In this document: piece by piece, positions 1 to 9,504 of the stretch
How positions within the stretch are numbered: the stretch's first letter is position 1
How the letters are laid out: each line of letters starts with the position of its first letter
Source of the DNA: Actinomycetes bacterium
Lineage (GTDB): Bacteria > Actinomycetota > Coriobacteriia > WRKU01 > WQUG01
Length of the DNA stretch: 64,000 nt
NCBI GenBank assembly: GCA_031272275.1
Contig: JAISUC010000011.1
Coordinates: 1-64,000, forward strand
Direction: 5' to 3'
Made by a program: the position numbers and the translations under genes
The notes under the pieces: generated by a model
Seen by the model: only the letters and a program-made list of their open reading frames with translations
Told to the model about the DNA's origin: nothing
The model's database searches: none

Positions 1-2131
1 CGATCTTCTTCAGGGGCGTGCGTATCGTGCGCACGTCAGCCACCGTAACCGTACTGCCGCCGTTACCGGTACCCGGTGTAGTGTTACCGGGGGTGTTGTT
101 CCCGGGGGTGTTTCCGGGAATCTGCTCCCCCGCGTTGTTGCCACCGTTGTTGCCGTTGTCGGTATCCCCGCTGTTGTTGTTGTCATCGGGGGTGTCACTG
201 CCACCGCCCGGCACGTCCGGGGCGGCCAGGGTACGAAACGCCAGCGTCGCCGCATCGGACGCCGCGGCATCGGTCGTCGCCTTCAGACGCACGGAAAAGA
301 CGTAGTCCGTGTCCGGTGTCAGACCCGAGAACACGTTGCCGCTCTGCCAGTTGATGCCGTCGCGGCTGTATTCGGCGCCTGCCACCTGTGGCAACGTCAC
401 CGTGGTCGCGGTCGCGGTCACGTCGTTGCTGCTGATGACGGGCGTGTTTTGCAAGGACTTGGTGCTGATCAGCAGGCGCACGGCCTCACTCGCGGCCTTG
501 TCAGTCGCCGCCTTCATGCGCACAGCGAAGGTGTAGGCGGTACCGGGCTGCAGGTTGTCGAAGGTGTTGGCGTCCTGCCAGCTGGCGCTGTCGCCCACGC
601 TGTATTCGGCGCCCGCGATAAAGGGGAGCGTGATGTCGTGGGTGTTGCGCACGATGTGGCGGATGTCGATGCTCGGAGTCGCCTGGTACTCCATCCAGTG
701 GGCGTATAGGGTGGTTTCACCGGTGAACAGTCCCATCGTAGTGAGCTCAGTACCTGCATCCGGCTCGGTGAACCAGCCAAGGAAATCACGGTCGGGGTCG
801 CTGAGCGTCGGCAGCGTGATTTCGTCATCACCCAAGTCGAAGGTGTGTGCGCTGGGGTTGCTACCGTCACGAGCATCCAAACGCACGGTGACCGGGGTTG
901 TTTTGCGGGGGGTTGAGACCACTGAACCGGCTGTGGTGCCGCAGGTCAGTCCGTTGGTGTTCGATCCCCATATCCAAAGTGAGCCGTCAGCTTTGCGTGC
1001 CATCGCGACAGTTCCGCATGCGCAGATATCTATCCAATCGTTATCACTGCCGACCTGCACAGGTGTGCTGTTGACGAAGGCTGTGGTTCCGTTGCCCAAC
1101 TGGCCTCTGTTTCCGTACCCCCAAGCCCATAAGGTACCATCCTTTTTCAGGGCTAGAGCAAACGACATATCCGATTGAAGGCCTCCACCGGTTGCAATCA
1201 TTGCCCATTCGCCGGTGGCACCAATCTGAGCCATGGTTTTTCTGCCGGTGGTGGTTCCGTCCCCTAACTGCCCGTAGGTGTTTGCACCCCAACCGTACAG
1301 GGTCCCATCCGTTTTCAGTGCGTAGGCGGTTCGACCTTGTACCGCAACAGATGCCCAATCGGCGTCGGTTCCCATCTGCGTAGGATAGTGCTGATCGTGT
1401 TCGGCAAAGTACGGTTGGGCTCCGCCCCACTCCCACAAGGTGCCGTTGGTGCCAACTGCCAAGGTTTGCTCGTTACCTGCTGATACCGTCGCCCATATCA
1501 CGTCGTCCGATTGACTGTCACTCACCTTGATTTCTGCATCAACTTGCGAGGGTCCGCCGGTGACCGAACCCATATCAGTTCCGTCGCCCACCTGTCCGAT
1601 GTTGCTGAGACCCCAGCCATAGAGTTCACCGTTGGTCTTGATCGCCTCGGTGTATTCTCCGCCACACTCGACAAATTGCCAGTCAACATCCGTGCCGATG
1701 CGCACCGGGGTGTGATGATCGTTGGTGGTACCGTCCCCCAGTCGACCGTTTGCACCATAACCCCAGGCCCAAAGCGACCCGTCGGTTTTGATGGCAGCCG
1801 TATGATCATCGCCACAAGAAACACTCGCCCAATCCGTATCCGTGCCCACCTGCACGGGGTAGGTCCGGGTCGTTGTGCTTCCGTCCCCCAGCTTACCGTA
1901 ATCATTTCTCCCCCACGCCCAGAGTGTCCCATCGTCACGAATGACCACAATGTGAGCGCTACCTGCTGCGTAAGCCTTGACGGCGCCGACAGTGGCAGCG
2001 GCTGCAACTGCCGGAGCGAGCAGTCCGGTCGGCAGTGCGCCTACGACCAGCGCGACAATCAGCAGCAGCGCCATCAGCGCGCGACTGCGTCGTCGCATGG
2101 TCGGTGCCTGTGTGTGTAATGCCTCTGTCAT
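1..2131 (-). CDS. Secreted RCC1-repeat protein with InlB/Listeria-Bacteroides-type repeat and fibronectin-like region; C-terminus runs off window edge
   Basis: Minus-strand reading frame from ATG at 2131 ([30 protein letters not shown]...) with repeated '[20 protein letters not shown]..' RCC1 units, then '[35 protein letters not shown]...TLYAHW' InlB-like repeat. Absent from ORF track because no stop is inside the window. Confidence 0.85.
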   Translation of the reverse strand, partial: MTEALHTQAPTMRRRSRALMALLLIVALVVGALPTGLLAPAVAAAATVGAVKAYAAGSAHIVVIRDDGTLWAWGRNDYGKLGDGSTTTRTYPVQVGTDTDWASVSCGDDHTAAIKTDGSLWAWGYGANGRLGDGTTNDHHTPVRIGTDVDWQFVECGGEYTEAIKTNGELYGWGLSNIGQVGDGTDMGSVTGGPSQVDAEIKVSDSQSDDVIWATVSAGNEQTLAVGTNGTLWEWGGAQPYFAEHDQHYPTQMGTDADWASVAVQGRTAYALKTDGTLYGWGANTYGQLGDGTTTGRKTMAQIGATGEWAMIATGGGLQSDMSFALALKKDGTLWAWGYGNRGQLGNGTTAFVNSTPVQVGSDNDWIDICACGTVAMARKADGSLWIWGSNTNGLTCGTTAGSVVSTPRKTTPVTVRLDARDGSNPSAHTFDLGDDEITLPTLSDPDRDFLGWFTEPDAGTELTTMGLFTGETTLYAHWMEYQATPSIDIRHIVRNTHDITLPFIAGAEYSVGDSASWQDANTFDNLQPGTAYTFAVRMKAATDKAASEAVRLLISTKSLQNTPVISSNDVTATATTVTLPQVAGAEYSRDGINWQSGNVFSGLTPDTDYVFSVRLKATTDAAASDAATLAFRTLAAPDVPGGGSDTPDDNNNSGDTDNGNNGGNNAGEQIPGNTPGNNTPGNTTPGTGNGGSTVTVADVRTIRTPLKKI

Positions 2132-2175
2132 CGTTTCATTCCTTTCCTCGTGTGTACGGTATGTACTGGTCGTGA

Positions 2176-2221
2176 GGATTGAGCCGAAAAAAGTTGTAAA
2201 GCTTTTTTCCAGGCTCAATCC
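2176..2221. repeat. GGATTGAG/CTCAATCC-flanked A/T-core hairpin
   Basis: GGATTGAGCCGAAAAAAGTTGTAAAGCTTTTTTCCAGGCTCAATCC. Confidence 0.85.
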
Positions 2222-2734
2222 GTCCCCGTCAAACCCAACGCATTGCCGCGGTGGGGTGGTGCAGGTGATAGGTCAATTGCTTCCTCGTTCTGTGCCTTGC
2301 TGTTCCCGCAAAGATTCACGCGGCGAAATGAATCGGGCCCGATTCTTATTGCCGGTGATTCTTTTTGAGCGGAAGAGCGTTTTGTATACTAGCAAGCTGT
2401 TTTCGTATATGCATCTGTTTTTCACCCATTTCATAAACTCCCCACGGTGGGTGGGCGTTATGTGGAAATTTCAGAAAAGGTGCAACTTTTTCCGTGCGCA
2501 TAAAATACAGCGGTCGATTGGTGATGTCCACGGGTTGTTTCATGACGATACTTCCTCCTGTGCGTGCCTGTACTGCGTGCCCTTGCAGTGCGTTTTCGCC
2601 GGTGGCTGTGGTGTGTGTGCCCTGTGTCACCGCCCGGCGTCCCCGGTTCCCCGCAGATATGCTTACATTGCACAAGAGGTTTAGGCAAAGCAAGAAATTC
2701 GAAAAACCGCAACCCGTATAGGACAAAATAGCGA

Positions 2735-2827
2735 CCCCGTGCTGCGCACGGACGTGTTATCCGGGGCGGGCATATGCCCGCCCCGGTGGATATTGCCGCG
2801 CCCGCCTACGGCGGGCTCGCAATGACG
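2735..2827 (+). repeat. Composite triple-hairpin repeat (copy 1)
   Basis: CCGTGC-tgc-GCACGG / CCGGGGCGGGCAT-ATGCCCGCCCCGG / ATTGC-CGC-GCCCGCC-tac-GGCGGGC-TC-GCAAT. Confidence 0.92.
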
Positions 2828-2880
2828 TTGGGAGGTGCTACCGCGCCGCCCGCGATGACGGTGGAGTGGGGATACTGAGG

Positions 2881-3405
2881 TCAGCGTTGGCTGTACAGGC
2901 GCCAGCCGGGAGGTCCCAGCGGTTGCGGACGTCGGTCCCCCATGACGAAACGCTCGAGGTTGCGCAAAAACAGCGTGTGCGGCAAATCGTGTTCCGCCAG
3001 AGGCAGCACCATCACGCCGGTCATCCCCAGCAGTGCCGCCCCCAGGCAATCGGTAAAGAACTGATCCCCCACCACAACCGCGTCCCGGCGCAGCACGCCC
3101 AGCCGGCGGAGCGCCATCAGAAATGCCGGCGGCAGCGGCTTTATCGCCTTTGCCACCAGCGCGCATTCCAGCTCGTCCGCGGCGGATTGCGCACGGTGAT
3201 GCCAGTTGTTCGACACCAGGCAGATCTTGATGCATGCGTCTTTCATCTGCTGCACCCAGGCTAAAACGTCAGCGGAGAACTGTTGCGTGTCGCGCGGCAA
3301 CAACGTGTTATCCAAATCCAGCAACAGGGCGGACTTGCCCCGCTGCTGCAACCATTCGGGTGTCAATTGCAAGACGTCGGTCGTATAATACGTGGGAATC
3401 GGCAT
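2881..3405 (-). CDS. YqeG family HAD IIIA-type phosphatase
   Basis: MPIPTYYTTDVLQLTPEWLQQRGKSALLLDLDNTLLP... ; start chosen at MPIPTYY (ORF extends to 3462). Confidence 0.85.
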   Translation of the reverse strand: MPIPTYYTTDVLQLTPEWLQQRGKSALLLDLDNTLLPRDTQQFSADVLAWVQQMKDACIKICLVSNNWHHRAQSAADELECALVAKAIKPLPPAFLMALRRLGVLRRDAVVVGDQFFTDCLGAALLGMTGVMVLPLAEHDLPHTLFLRNLERFVMGDRRPQPLGPPGWRLYSQR

Positions 3406-3468
3406 CGCGATCACACGACGCTTCCGGTCAAAACACCCCGTGCCGACATCCTGCCCGCCCACCGCATG

Positions 3469-4533
3469 TTATTCACCAAAGACGGCTTTCGATTTAGCTT
3501 TGGCCTTTTCGAACTGCGCGAGCGTCGAACAAAAGGTCTGCGAGCCGTCTTTGCCGGTCAGCACGAAATAGATGTAGTCGGTTTTCGCCGGATGCAGTGC
3601 CGCGTCCAGCGCCGCGCGCCCCGGGTTCGCAATGGGTCCGGGCGGCAAGCCCTGATGCAGATAGGTGTTGTAGGGGCTTTCGGTCGCCAGGTCCGCGTTC
3701 GTCAGGCGCAGCTTGGATTTTTCCTCGCCGGGCAACAGGAACTGGACCGAGCTGCACAGTTGCAGGCGCATGCCTTTTTTCAGGCGGTTTTGAATCACGC
3801 TGGAGACCAGCACGCGTTCGTCGTCGACCGAGACCTCGCGTTCCACCAAGCTGGCGATGGTCACGATTTCGGTGGTCGTATACCCTTTGGTCGTGGCAGA
3901 CGGCGCGTCGAGCGACGCCCACACGTCGCGGAATCGCGACAGCATAGTGGTGATAACCTGGTCAGCCGTGGCGTCGACGTCGAAATCATAGGTGTCCGGG
4001 AACAAGAAGCCCTCCAGGGAATCCTGATAGGCGCCGGCCAGGAACTCGAAACGGTCGACATAGTCGGGCGCCGCGCTGCGGGCAATCGTCGTAAAATCAT
4101 CAGCCTGAATCGGCAGTTTTTCCGCCAAAATCGCCGCCGTCTGCGCAATCGTTTTGCCCTCGGGGATCACCACGCGCACCGACTGACGCGCAGGACCGGT
4201 TTTCAGCAGCTCGATGATATCGTCATAGTCGGTGCCGGGCGTGATTTCAAAGTCGCCGGCCTTGATCTGGGCGTCCGCGTTCGCGAATCGCACGCGCACG
4301 CGAAACACCAGCGGGTTGTCGATCAGCCCCGCCGCCTGCAGCGTTTCGGCCACCTGCCGGGTTGACGACCCCGATTCGATGGTCACCGCCACGGGGGAGT
4401 CGGATGTCGGAACCCCGTTTTTTGAAAACAACAGCCACCAGCCCCCCACGATGCCCACCAGTGCCACCAGCACCAGAACCGTGAGGAACACCAGTCCCAC
4501 CGACGAACGTTTTTGTGAGCGCATACGCATCAT
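3469..4533 (-). CDS. mltG: Endolytic transglycosylase MltG (YceG-like)
   Basis: Single N-terminal TM; 'IASLVEREVSVDDERVLVSSVIQNRLKKGMRLQ...SPYNTYLHQGLPPGPIANPGRAALDAALHPAKTDYIYFV' MltG signature. Confidence 0.93.
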   Translation of the reverse strand: MMRMRSQKRSSVGLVFLTVLVLVALVGIVGGWWLLFSKNGVPTSDSPVAVTIESGSSTRQVAETLQAAGLIDNPLVFRVRVRFANADAQIKAGDFEITPGTDYDDIIELLKTGPARQSVRVVIPEGKTIAQTAAILAEKLPIQADDFTTIARSAAPDYVDRFEFLAGAYQDSLEGFLFPDTYDFDVDATADQVITTMLSRFRDVWASLDAPSATTKGYTTTEIVTIASLVEREVSVDDERVLVSSVIQNRLKKGMRLQLCSSVQFLLPGEEKSKLRLTNADLATESPYNTYLHQGLPPGPIANPGRAALDAALHPAKTDYIYFVLTGKDGSQTFCSTLAQFEKAKAKSKAVFGE

Positions 4534-4588
4534 CAGTCACAATTCCTTATCTGTCGAAACTACTGTTGCCGCGTTGCGGGATTGTCGT

Positions 4589-4616
4589 CAATAAAAAGCT
4601 TTGCAGCTTTTTTCGC
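4589..4616. repeat. A/T-core hairpin, copy exactly repeated at 4738-4765
   Basis: AATAAAAAGCTTTGCAGCTTTTTTCGCA. Confidence 0.9.
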
Positions 4617-4652
4617 AACTATCCGCACATCACATTTTCTGTGTACCTAACA

Positions 4653-4698
4653 GGGATTGAGCCGAAAAAATACTTTACAGCATTTTTTGACGCAACCC
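4653..4698. repeat. GGATTGAG-type A/T-core hairpin (decayed right arm)
   Basis: GGGATTGAGCCGAAAAAATACTTTACAGCATTTTTTGACGCAACCC. Confidence 0.75.
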
Positions 4699-4737
4699 GC
4701 AACTCTAACTCCGTTCCGCGTTGCGAAAGAACATGCG

Positions 4738-4765
4738 AATAAAAAGCTTTGCAGCTTTTTTCGCA
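4738..4765. repeat. A/T-core hairpin, exact second copy
   Basis: AATAAAAAGCTTTGCAGCTTTTTTCGCA, preceded by TGCG giving a TGCGAA...TTCGCA stem. Confidence 0.9.
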
Positions 4766-4777
4766 TCGTTTCGCAAC

Positions 4778-5206
4778 TCAATCATCCGCAGATGTATCCA
4801 AGTAGCGTTGCAGGATGACCGCCGCCGCACGGCTGTCTTTCTGTCCGCGCATCTGCTGTTCGGTCAAACCCGCCGCATGTCCCCGTTCGGTCGCCACAGC
4901 CGAGCTCTGCCGTTCGTCGACAAACACACACGGGGCATCGCACGCGCCGCCTGCCGCATCCAGCAGTTTCGCCGCCGTACTGCGCACATAGCGCGCCTGG
5001 CGACCCTCGCAGCCGTCTGTTTCCAGCGGCAATCCGATAACCAGCGTGTCGACCTGATAGTCGGACACCACCTGTGCCAGTCGGCGCCCCGCCGCCTGCA
5101 CATCGCGCGTATTCAGGACTTCCAGCGCCTGTGCCGCCCTGCGCGCGGCGTCACTGACCGCAACACCCGTGCGGACCTCGCCTATGTCAAGCGCTAAAAC
5201 TCGCAC
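4778..5206 (-). CDS. ruvX: Holliday junction resolvase-like RuvX/YqgF
   Basis: VRVLALDIGEVRTGVAVSD...VIGLPLETDG...VFVDERQSS; GTG start at 5206 overlaps alaS 3' end by 20 nt. Confidence 0.88.
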   Translation of the reverse strand: MRVLALDIGEVRTGVAVSDAARRAAQALEVLNTRDVQAAGRRLAQVVSDYQVDTLVIGLPLETDGCEGRQARYVRSTAAKLLDAAGGACDAPCVFVDERQSSAVATERGHAAGLTEQQMRGQKDSRAAAVILQRYLDTSADD

Positions 5207-7838
5207 GGCACGTCGCCAGCGTCTCGGCAATCCGACCCGCGTCCGCCGCGTCCGACCCACCCTGTGCCATCGCGGGTTTGCCGCCGCCGCGACCACCCAG
5301 CACATCATTCAGCTGCTTCACCACAGCACCGGCGTCAAAGCCGGCGGCAACGGCGGTCTTTGTCGCGGCAGCCAAGTATATCGCCTTTCCGCTGTCCGCA
5401 TCCATCGTCAGCAGCACACAGGCATCCACGCCCGCATCACGCACACCGTCCCAGATGCCGCGCAAGTCCCCGGCAGTCACGCCTGTGGGTGACGCCACAA
5501 CGACCCGGTATCCGGCGTCTGTCTGCACAGCGTCGGCAACCAGACCGGTCACCAGCGCACCGCCCGAGCCCGAACCGGCGGACTTCGCCGCCGCCTTCAG
5601 CTCGCGGTTGGCCTGCAGCAGACTGTTCACGCGTGCGGCGGCCTCGCGCGGGGTGACTTTCAAGGCCGCGGCGATCGCCGTCAGCTCATTCTGGAAACCC
5701 AGCGCATAGTCATAGGCATCCATACTGGTCACGGCCTCGATGCGGCGCAGGTTTGCACCGACCGATTCTTCACCGACGATCTTGAAGCTGCCGATTTCGC
5801 TGCTGCGCCCGATATGTGTACCACCACAGAGCTCTTTGCTGAAATAGCCGACCTCCAGGACGCGGACGTATTCGCCGTATTTCTCGCCGAACAATGCCGT
5901 CACTCCCCCGTCGCGTGCCTCTGCCAGCGTGGTTTCATACGCACGCACGGGGTGATCCTCGGCGATTTTTGCATTGATCAAGCGCTCGACCCGGGACAGC
6001 TGCTCGGCCGTCAGGCGCTCGAAATGGGTGAAGTCGAAACGCAGACGCTCGGGTGACACAAAGCTTCCCGCCTGGGAAACGTGTTCGCCCACGACCATAC
6101 GCAGCGCCCAGTGCAACAAATGCGTCGCCGTGTGATTGCGCCGAATGCGCTCGCGGCGCGCGACGTCGATGGCGGCGGTTACCGTTTCCTCGACGGCAAT
6201 CGCACCGGTTTCGACGTGCCCGCGGTGCACGTACAGCTTCTTTTCCTCGATGCGGGTATCCTCGACCACGAACACCGCGCCGTCAGGCGTGGTAATACGT
6301 CCCGTGTCACCCACCTGGCCACCCTGTTCACCGTAAAACGGCGTGCGGTTCAACACCAGGTCGCCGGCCTCGCCTGCCTGCAAGCGCTCGACGCGTTTAC
6401 CCTCGCGCACCAAGGCCACCACCACGCCCCCGTCCTCGTTCAGTTCATATCCGGTGAACTCGGTCGCGGGAATCTCGTTTGCCAAATCGGCATACACACC
6501 GCCAAAGGTCGTCCACGACACATCCTTGACCTGGGCGCGCGCACGTTCCTTTTGCTGTTCCATTTCAGATTCGAACCCGTCCAAATCGACCGGGTGTCCG
6601 GCCTCGGAGGCGATCTCGAGCGTCAAATCAATCGGGAATCCATACGTATCATGCAGTGTGAACGCCGCAAGGCCCGAGAGCTCTGCCCCATCCGCCAGCG
6701 CCTCAAGTTCGGCATCCAGATACGCCAAACCGGTCTTCAAGGTCGCGCTGAAGCGTTCCTCCTCGGCACCCACGATGCCCAAAATCAGCTCGGAGTGCTG
6801 GGATAGCTCGGTGTAATGCCCACTCATGAGCTCGATCACACGACCGACCATCCGCACCATAAAGGGATCGCGCACGCCCAACAGCCGCCCGTACCGCACG
6901 GCACGGCGCAGCAGCCGGCGCAGCACGTAGCCGCGGCCCTCGTTCGACGGCAAGATACCGTCGGCGATCATAAAGGCCACCGAGCGCGCATGATCGGTCA
7001 GAATACGCAGCGCGATGTCGGTTTTGGCGCTGCCGTCGCCGCCGATATAGGTGACCCCGGTGATGTCTTCGGCCAAATCCAACAGCGAGCGGAACAGGTC
7101 GGTCTCGAAGTTACTGCGCACCTGCTGCAAGATGGCCGCCATGCGCTCGAGCCCCATACCGGTATCGATATTCTGTTTCGGCAGCGGGGTCAGGTTGCCC
7201 GCTTCATCGCGGTCGTACTGCATAAAGACCAGGTTCCAGTACTCGACGTAGCGGTCACAGTCGCAACCCACCGTGCAATCGGGGCTGCCACAGCCGTATG
7301 ATTCGCCCTGGTCGTAATAAAGCTCGCTGCAGGGACCACAGGGTCCCGTGGGACCGGCCGCCCAAAAGTTGTCCTCCTCGCCGAAACGCACGATGCGCTC
7401 GGGCGGAATCGGGGTTTCCTCCAGCCAGAGACCGGCAGCCTCGTCATCATCGGTGAACACCGACGCCCAAATGCGGTCCGGGTCCAAGCCCAGCACGTCA
7501 ACCGAATACTCCCAGCTCCAACGAATCGCCTCGCGCTTGAAATAATCGCCGAAACTGAAATTCCCCAGCATCTCGAAAAAGCTCAGGTGGCGTCCGGTCG
7601 TACCGATGATGTCGATGTCGGTCGTGCGCACGCATTTCTGTGCGGTGGTCGCGCGTTTGAAATCGACCTTTTTCGCGCCCAGGAAAATCGGCTTGAACTG
7701 GACCATGCCCGCCGCCGTCAACAGCAGCGACGGATCGTCCGGAATCAGCGAAGACGAGGGCAGACGCCGACATCCCTTGCCCTCGAAAAAGCTCAAAAAG
7801 CTCTCGCGTATTTCATTGGTGCTTAACGCTTTCGTCAT
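5187..7838 (-). CDS. alaS: Alanyl-tRNA synthetase
   Basis: Full-length 883 aa; MTKALSTNEIRESFLSFFEGKGC..., catalytic and editing-domain motifs (HTATHLLHWALR, CGGTHIGRSSEIGSFKI). Confidence 0.98.
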   Translation of the reverse strand: MTKALSTNEIRESFLSFFEGKGCRRLPSSSLIPDDPSLLLTAAGMVQFKPIFLGAKKVDFKRATTAQKCVRTTDIDIIGTTGRHLSFFEMLGNFSFGDYFKREAIRWSWEYSVDVLGLDPDRIWASVFTDDDEAAGLWLEETPIPPERIVRFGEEDNFWAAGPTGPCGPCSELYYDQGESYGCGSPDCTVGCDCDRYVEYWNLVFMQYDRDEAGNLTPLPKQNIDTGMGLERMAAILQQVRSNFETDLFRSLLDLAEDITGVTYIGGDGSAKTDIALRILTDHARSVAFMIADGILPSNEGRGYVLRRLLRRAVRYGRLLGVRDPFMVRMVGRVIELMSGHYTELSQHSELILGIVGAEEERFSATLKTGLAYLDAELEALADGAELSGLAAFTLHDTYGFPIDLTLEIASEAGHPVDLDGFESEMEQQKERARAQVKDVSWTTFGGVYADLANEIPATEFTGYELNEDGGVVVALVREGKRVERLQAGEAGDLVLNRTPFYGEQGGQVGDTGRITTPDGAVFVVEDTRIEEKKLYVHRGHVETGAIAVEETVTAAIDVARRERIRRNHTATHLLHWALRMVVGEHVSQAGSFVSPERLRFDFTHFERLTAEQLSRVERLINAKIAEDHPVRAYETTLAEARDGGVTALFGEKYGEYVRVLEVGYFSKELCGGTHIGRSSEIGSFKIVGEESVGANLRRIEAVTSMDAYDYALGFQNELTAIAAALKVTPREAAARVNSLLQANRELKAAAKSAGSGSGGALVTGLVADAVQTDAGYRVVVASPTGVTAGDLRGIWDGVRDAGVDACVLLTMDADSGKAIYLAAATKTAVAAGFDAGAVVKQLNDVLGGRGGGKPAMAQGGSDAADAGRIAETLATCRASFSA

Positions 7839-7845
7839 ATGCTAA

Positions 7846-7950
7846 CCTCTACTATCCTCTACGAACTTCTACGAACTTCTGCGCATCTCTACGCATCTCT
7901 ACGAATCTCAACGGAACCCTTCGAACCTTCGCTATCCTCTGCTGTCTTCT
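7846..7950. repeat. ~10-bp degenerate tandem repeats (YYTCTACGMA) in alaS leader
   Basis: cctctactat/cctctacgaa/cttctacgaa/cttctgcgca/tctctacgca/tctctacgaa/tctcaacgga... read directly; runs into the DUF948 gene stop. Confidence 0.8.
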
Positions 7951-8348
7951 GCTTCCGCACGTTTGACCTTCCAGTTGTGGCGCAACTTATCCGCAATACC
8001 GCTGACGATATCGACCGGAGTCTGCACCACATTTCCCACAGCCTCGGTCGCGCTGGTCACTTTGTGGCCCGCCGCCTCGACCTGGTCGATAATGCTGTCC
8101 AGCCGCAACAGCTCGGCATTGACGGCGTCCACCGTCACGTTCAGCTTGTTCACGATGGGGACGGTGGAATCGCGCAGCTCAGCGACCGTCCGGTCGACAT
8201 CCGCCATGGTCGCCTTTGACGTCTTCAGCAGTTTCGCCAGATTCACCAACACCGCTATCAGCACGATAAACGCGATTGCCCCCAGTGCCATCAGGACGAC
8301 TTTCAGGATAGTGGTCACCAAAGCCCAGTCAATCAGCGTCAAATCCAT
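7932..8348 (-). CDS. DUF948-domain protein (membrane-anchored)
   Basis: TM helix then 'LLKTSKATMADVDRTVAELRDSTVPIVNKLNVTVDAVNAELLRLDSIIDQVE' typical DUF948. Confidence 0.8.
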   Translation of the reverse strand: MDLTLIDWALVTTILKVVLMALGAIAFIVLIAVLVNLAKLLKTSKATMADVDRTVAELRDSTVPIVNKLNVTVDAVNAELLRLDSIIDQVEAAGHKVTSATEAVGNVVQTPVDIVSGIADKLRHNWKVKRAEAEDSRG

Positions 8349-8389
8349 GGGTCTACCTCCTGTGCCCGATTTCGTTTACACGTAAGCTG

Positions 8390-9397
8390 TTATTTTAGCG
8401 CATCCGCGCCCGTTGCCGCCTCACACTCGTCCCCGGCTGCATCCTCGTTCGAATCGGCATCCGCATCCCGGGTCTCGTCCGCATCGTCATCAGGTGAAAT
8501 CGGGGGAGTGCGCCTGCCCGCGTCGTCCAATGCCCGCAACCACGGCGTGCGCTCTACAACCGCGCTGTACGAGACCTTTTCACTGCACAGGTTCAGTGCC
8601 AGCACCACCAACAGATACAGCACCAAGCCCCACCACGGCAACAACAGACACAGGAAAAAGCCCGCGACCGCCCCCATCGGGTTGGCACCGGCGTCCCCTA
8701 ACAGCGCGATTTCGTTTGCGTCATAGGTCCAGGTCGCGCACACCGGACCGACAAACCAGATGAAGAAAAACAAGCTGACCGTACGCAAATCGCGCACACA
8801 CAGTCCAATCACCAGCGCAATCAGCAGCAGAAACACGTAAACCTTGCTGGCACGCACCGGGCGCAGGTCACAGAGGTTCACAAAGTTCGCCGTCAGCGCA
8901 ATCGCCGCACCTGCAATCAGCGTCCAGCCCGCCACCGAAACCCAGGCCCAGCCGCCGGTCGTCGCAGGCATGGTCCAATAGTTGGCCTGGGACGCCACAA
9001 AACCGGCACCCAGTGAGAGCACGCCGATACCGAACAGTTTCAAGAGGCCGGTCGTGAAACTCCCCCGCAGCAGAGCCCGCATATGTCCGTGAAAGCCACC
9101 CGCGCCGCGCACGCCGCGCCGGTCGTCGATGTGCCCGAACACGAAACAGCCCACGGCCAGCACGATGGGGGCGACGGTTTGCCACGACGGAATCAGGATG
9201 ACGATTCCGATTGACAGCACCGCCCAGATGATCCAGATCCAGCCCAAGCCGCCATAGACCTGGCGTCCCGCGTAGTTCGTGATGATCCGGGAGTTTCGTT
9301 TCGGCTGCGTGATGGCGCGCATCAGGTACAGGATGCCGATCGTCTGCAGTACGATCATGACGACCTCGATCGCGTATATGAATAAGCCGCTCTGCAT
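8390..9397 (-). CDS. MraY/WecA-like glycosyltransferase family 4 membrane protein
   Basis: Multi-TM; 'FGHIDDRRGVRG', 'NFVNLCDLRPVRA', 'LLGDAGANPMGAVAGF' conserved PNPT family motifs. Confidence 0.8.
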   Translation of the reverse strand: MQSGLFIYAIEVVMIVLQTIGILYLMRAITQPKRNSRIITNYAGRQVYGGLGWIWIIWAVLSIGIVILIPSWQTVAPIVLAVGCFVFGHIDDRRGVRGAGGFHGHMRALLRGSFTTGLLKLFGIGVLSLGAGFVASQANYWTMPATTGGWAWVSVAGWTLIAGAAIALTANFVNLCDLRPVRASKVYVFLLLIALVIGLCVRDLRTVSLFFFIWFVGPVCATWTYDANEIALLGDAGANPMGAVAGFFLCLLLPWWGLVLYLLVVLALNLCSEKVSYSAVVERTPWLRALDDAGRRTPPISPDDDADETRDADADSNEDAAGDECEAATGADALK

Positions 9398-9421
9398 GTT
9401 TTCCTCCTGTGTCCCGGGTTT

Positions 9422-9467
9422 GGGATTGACCCGAAAAAAGCTTCCCAACTTTTTTCGGACTCAATCC
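9422..9467. repeat. Hairpin of the GGATTGAS-CCGAAAAA family (terminator-like)
   Basis: GGGATTGACCCGAAAAAAGCTTCCCAACTTTTTTCGGACTCAATCC. Confidence 0.8.
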
Positions 9468-9504
9468 ATGGTGTCCCTTCGAGCTACGGCGTTCAGTGCG
9501 TACG

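Noticed and set aside
2346-2726. Minus-strand 126-aa ORF between RCC1 gene and yqeG-like gene
   Set aside because: No recognisable domain, overlapping alternative ORFs on both strands, and flanked by repeat DNA; coding status not supportable.
2681-3235. Minus-strand 184-aa ORF overlapping the YqeG-like gene
   Set aside because: Its N-terminal part is an out-of-frame translation of the YqeG-like gene and its C-terminal part (RHCEPAVGGRGN) translates the hairpin repeat.
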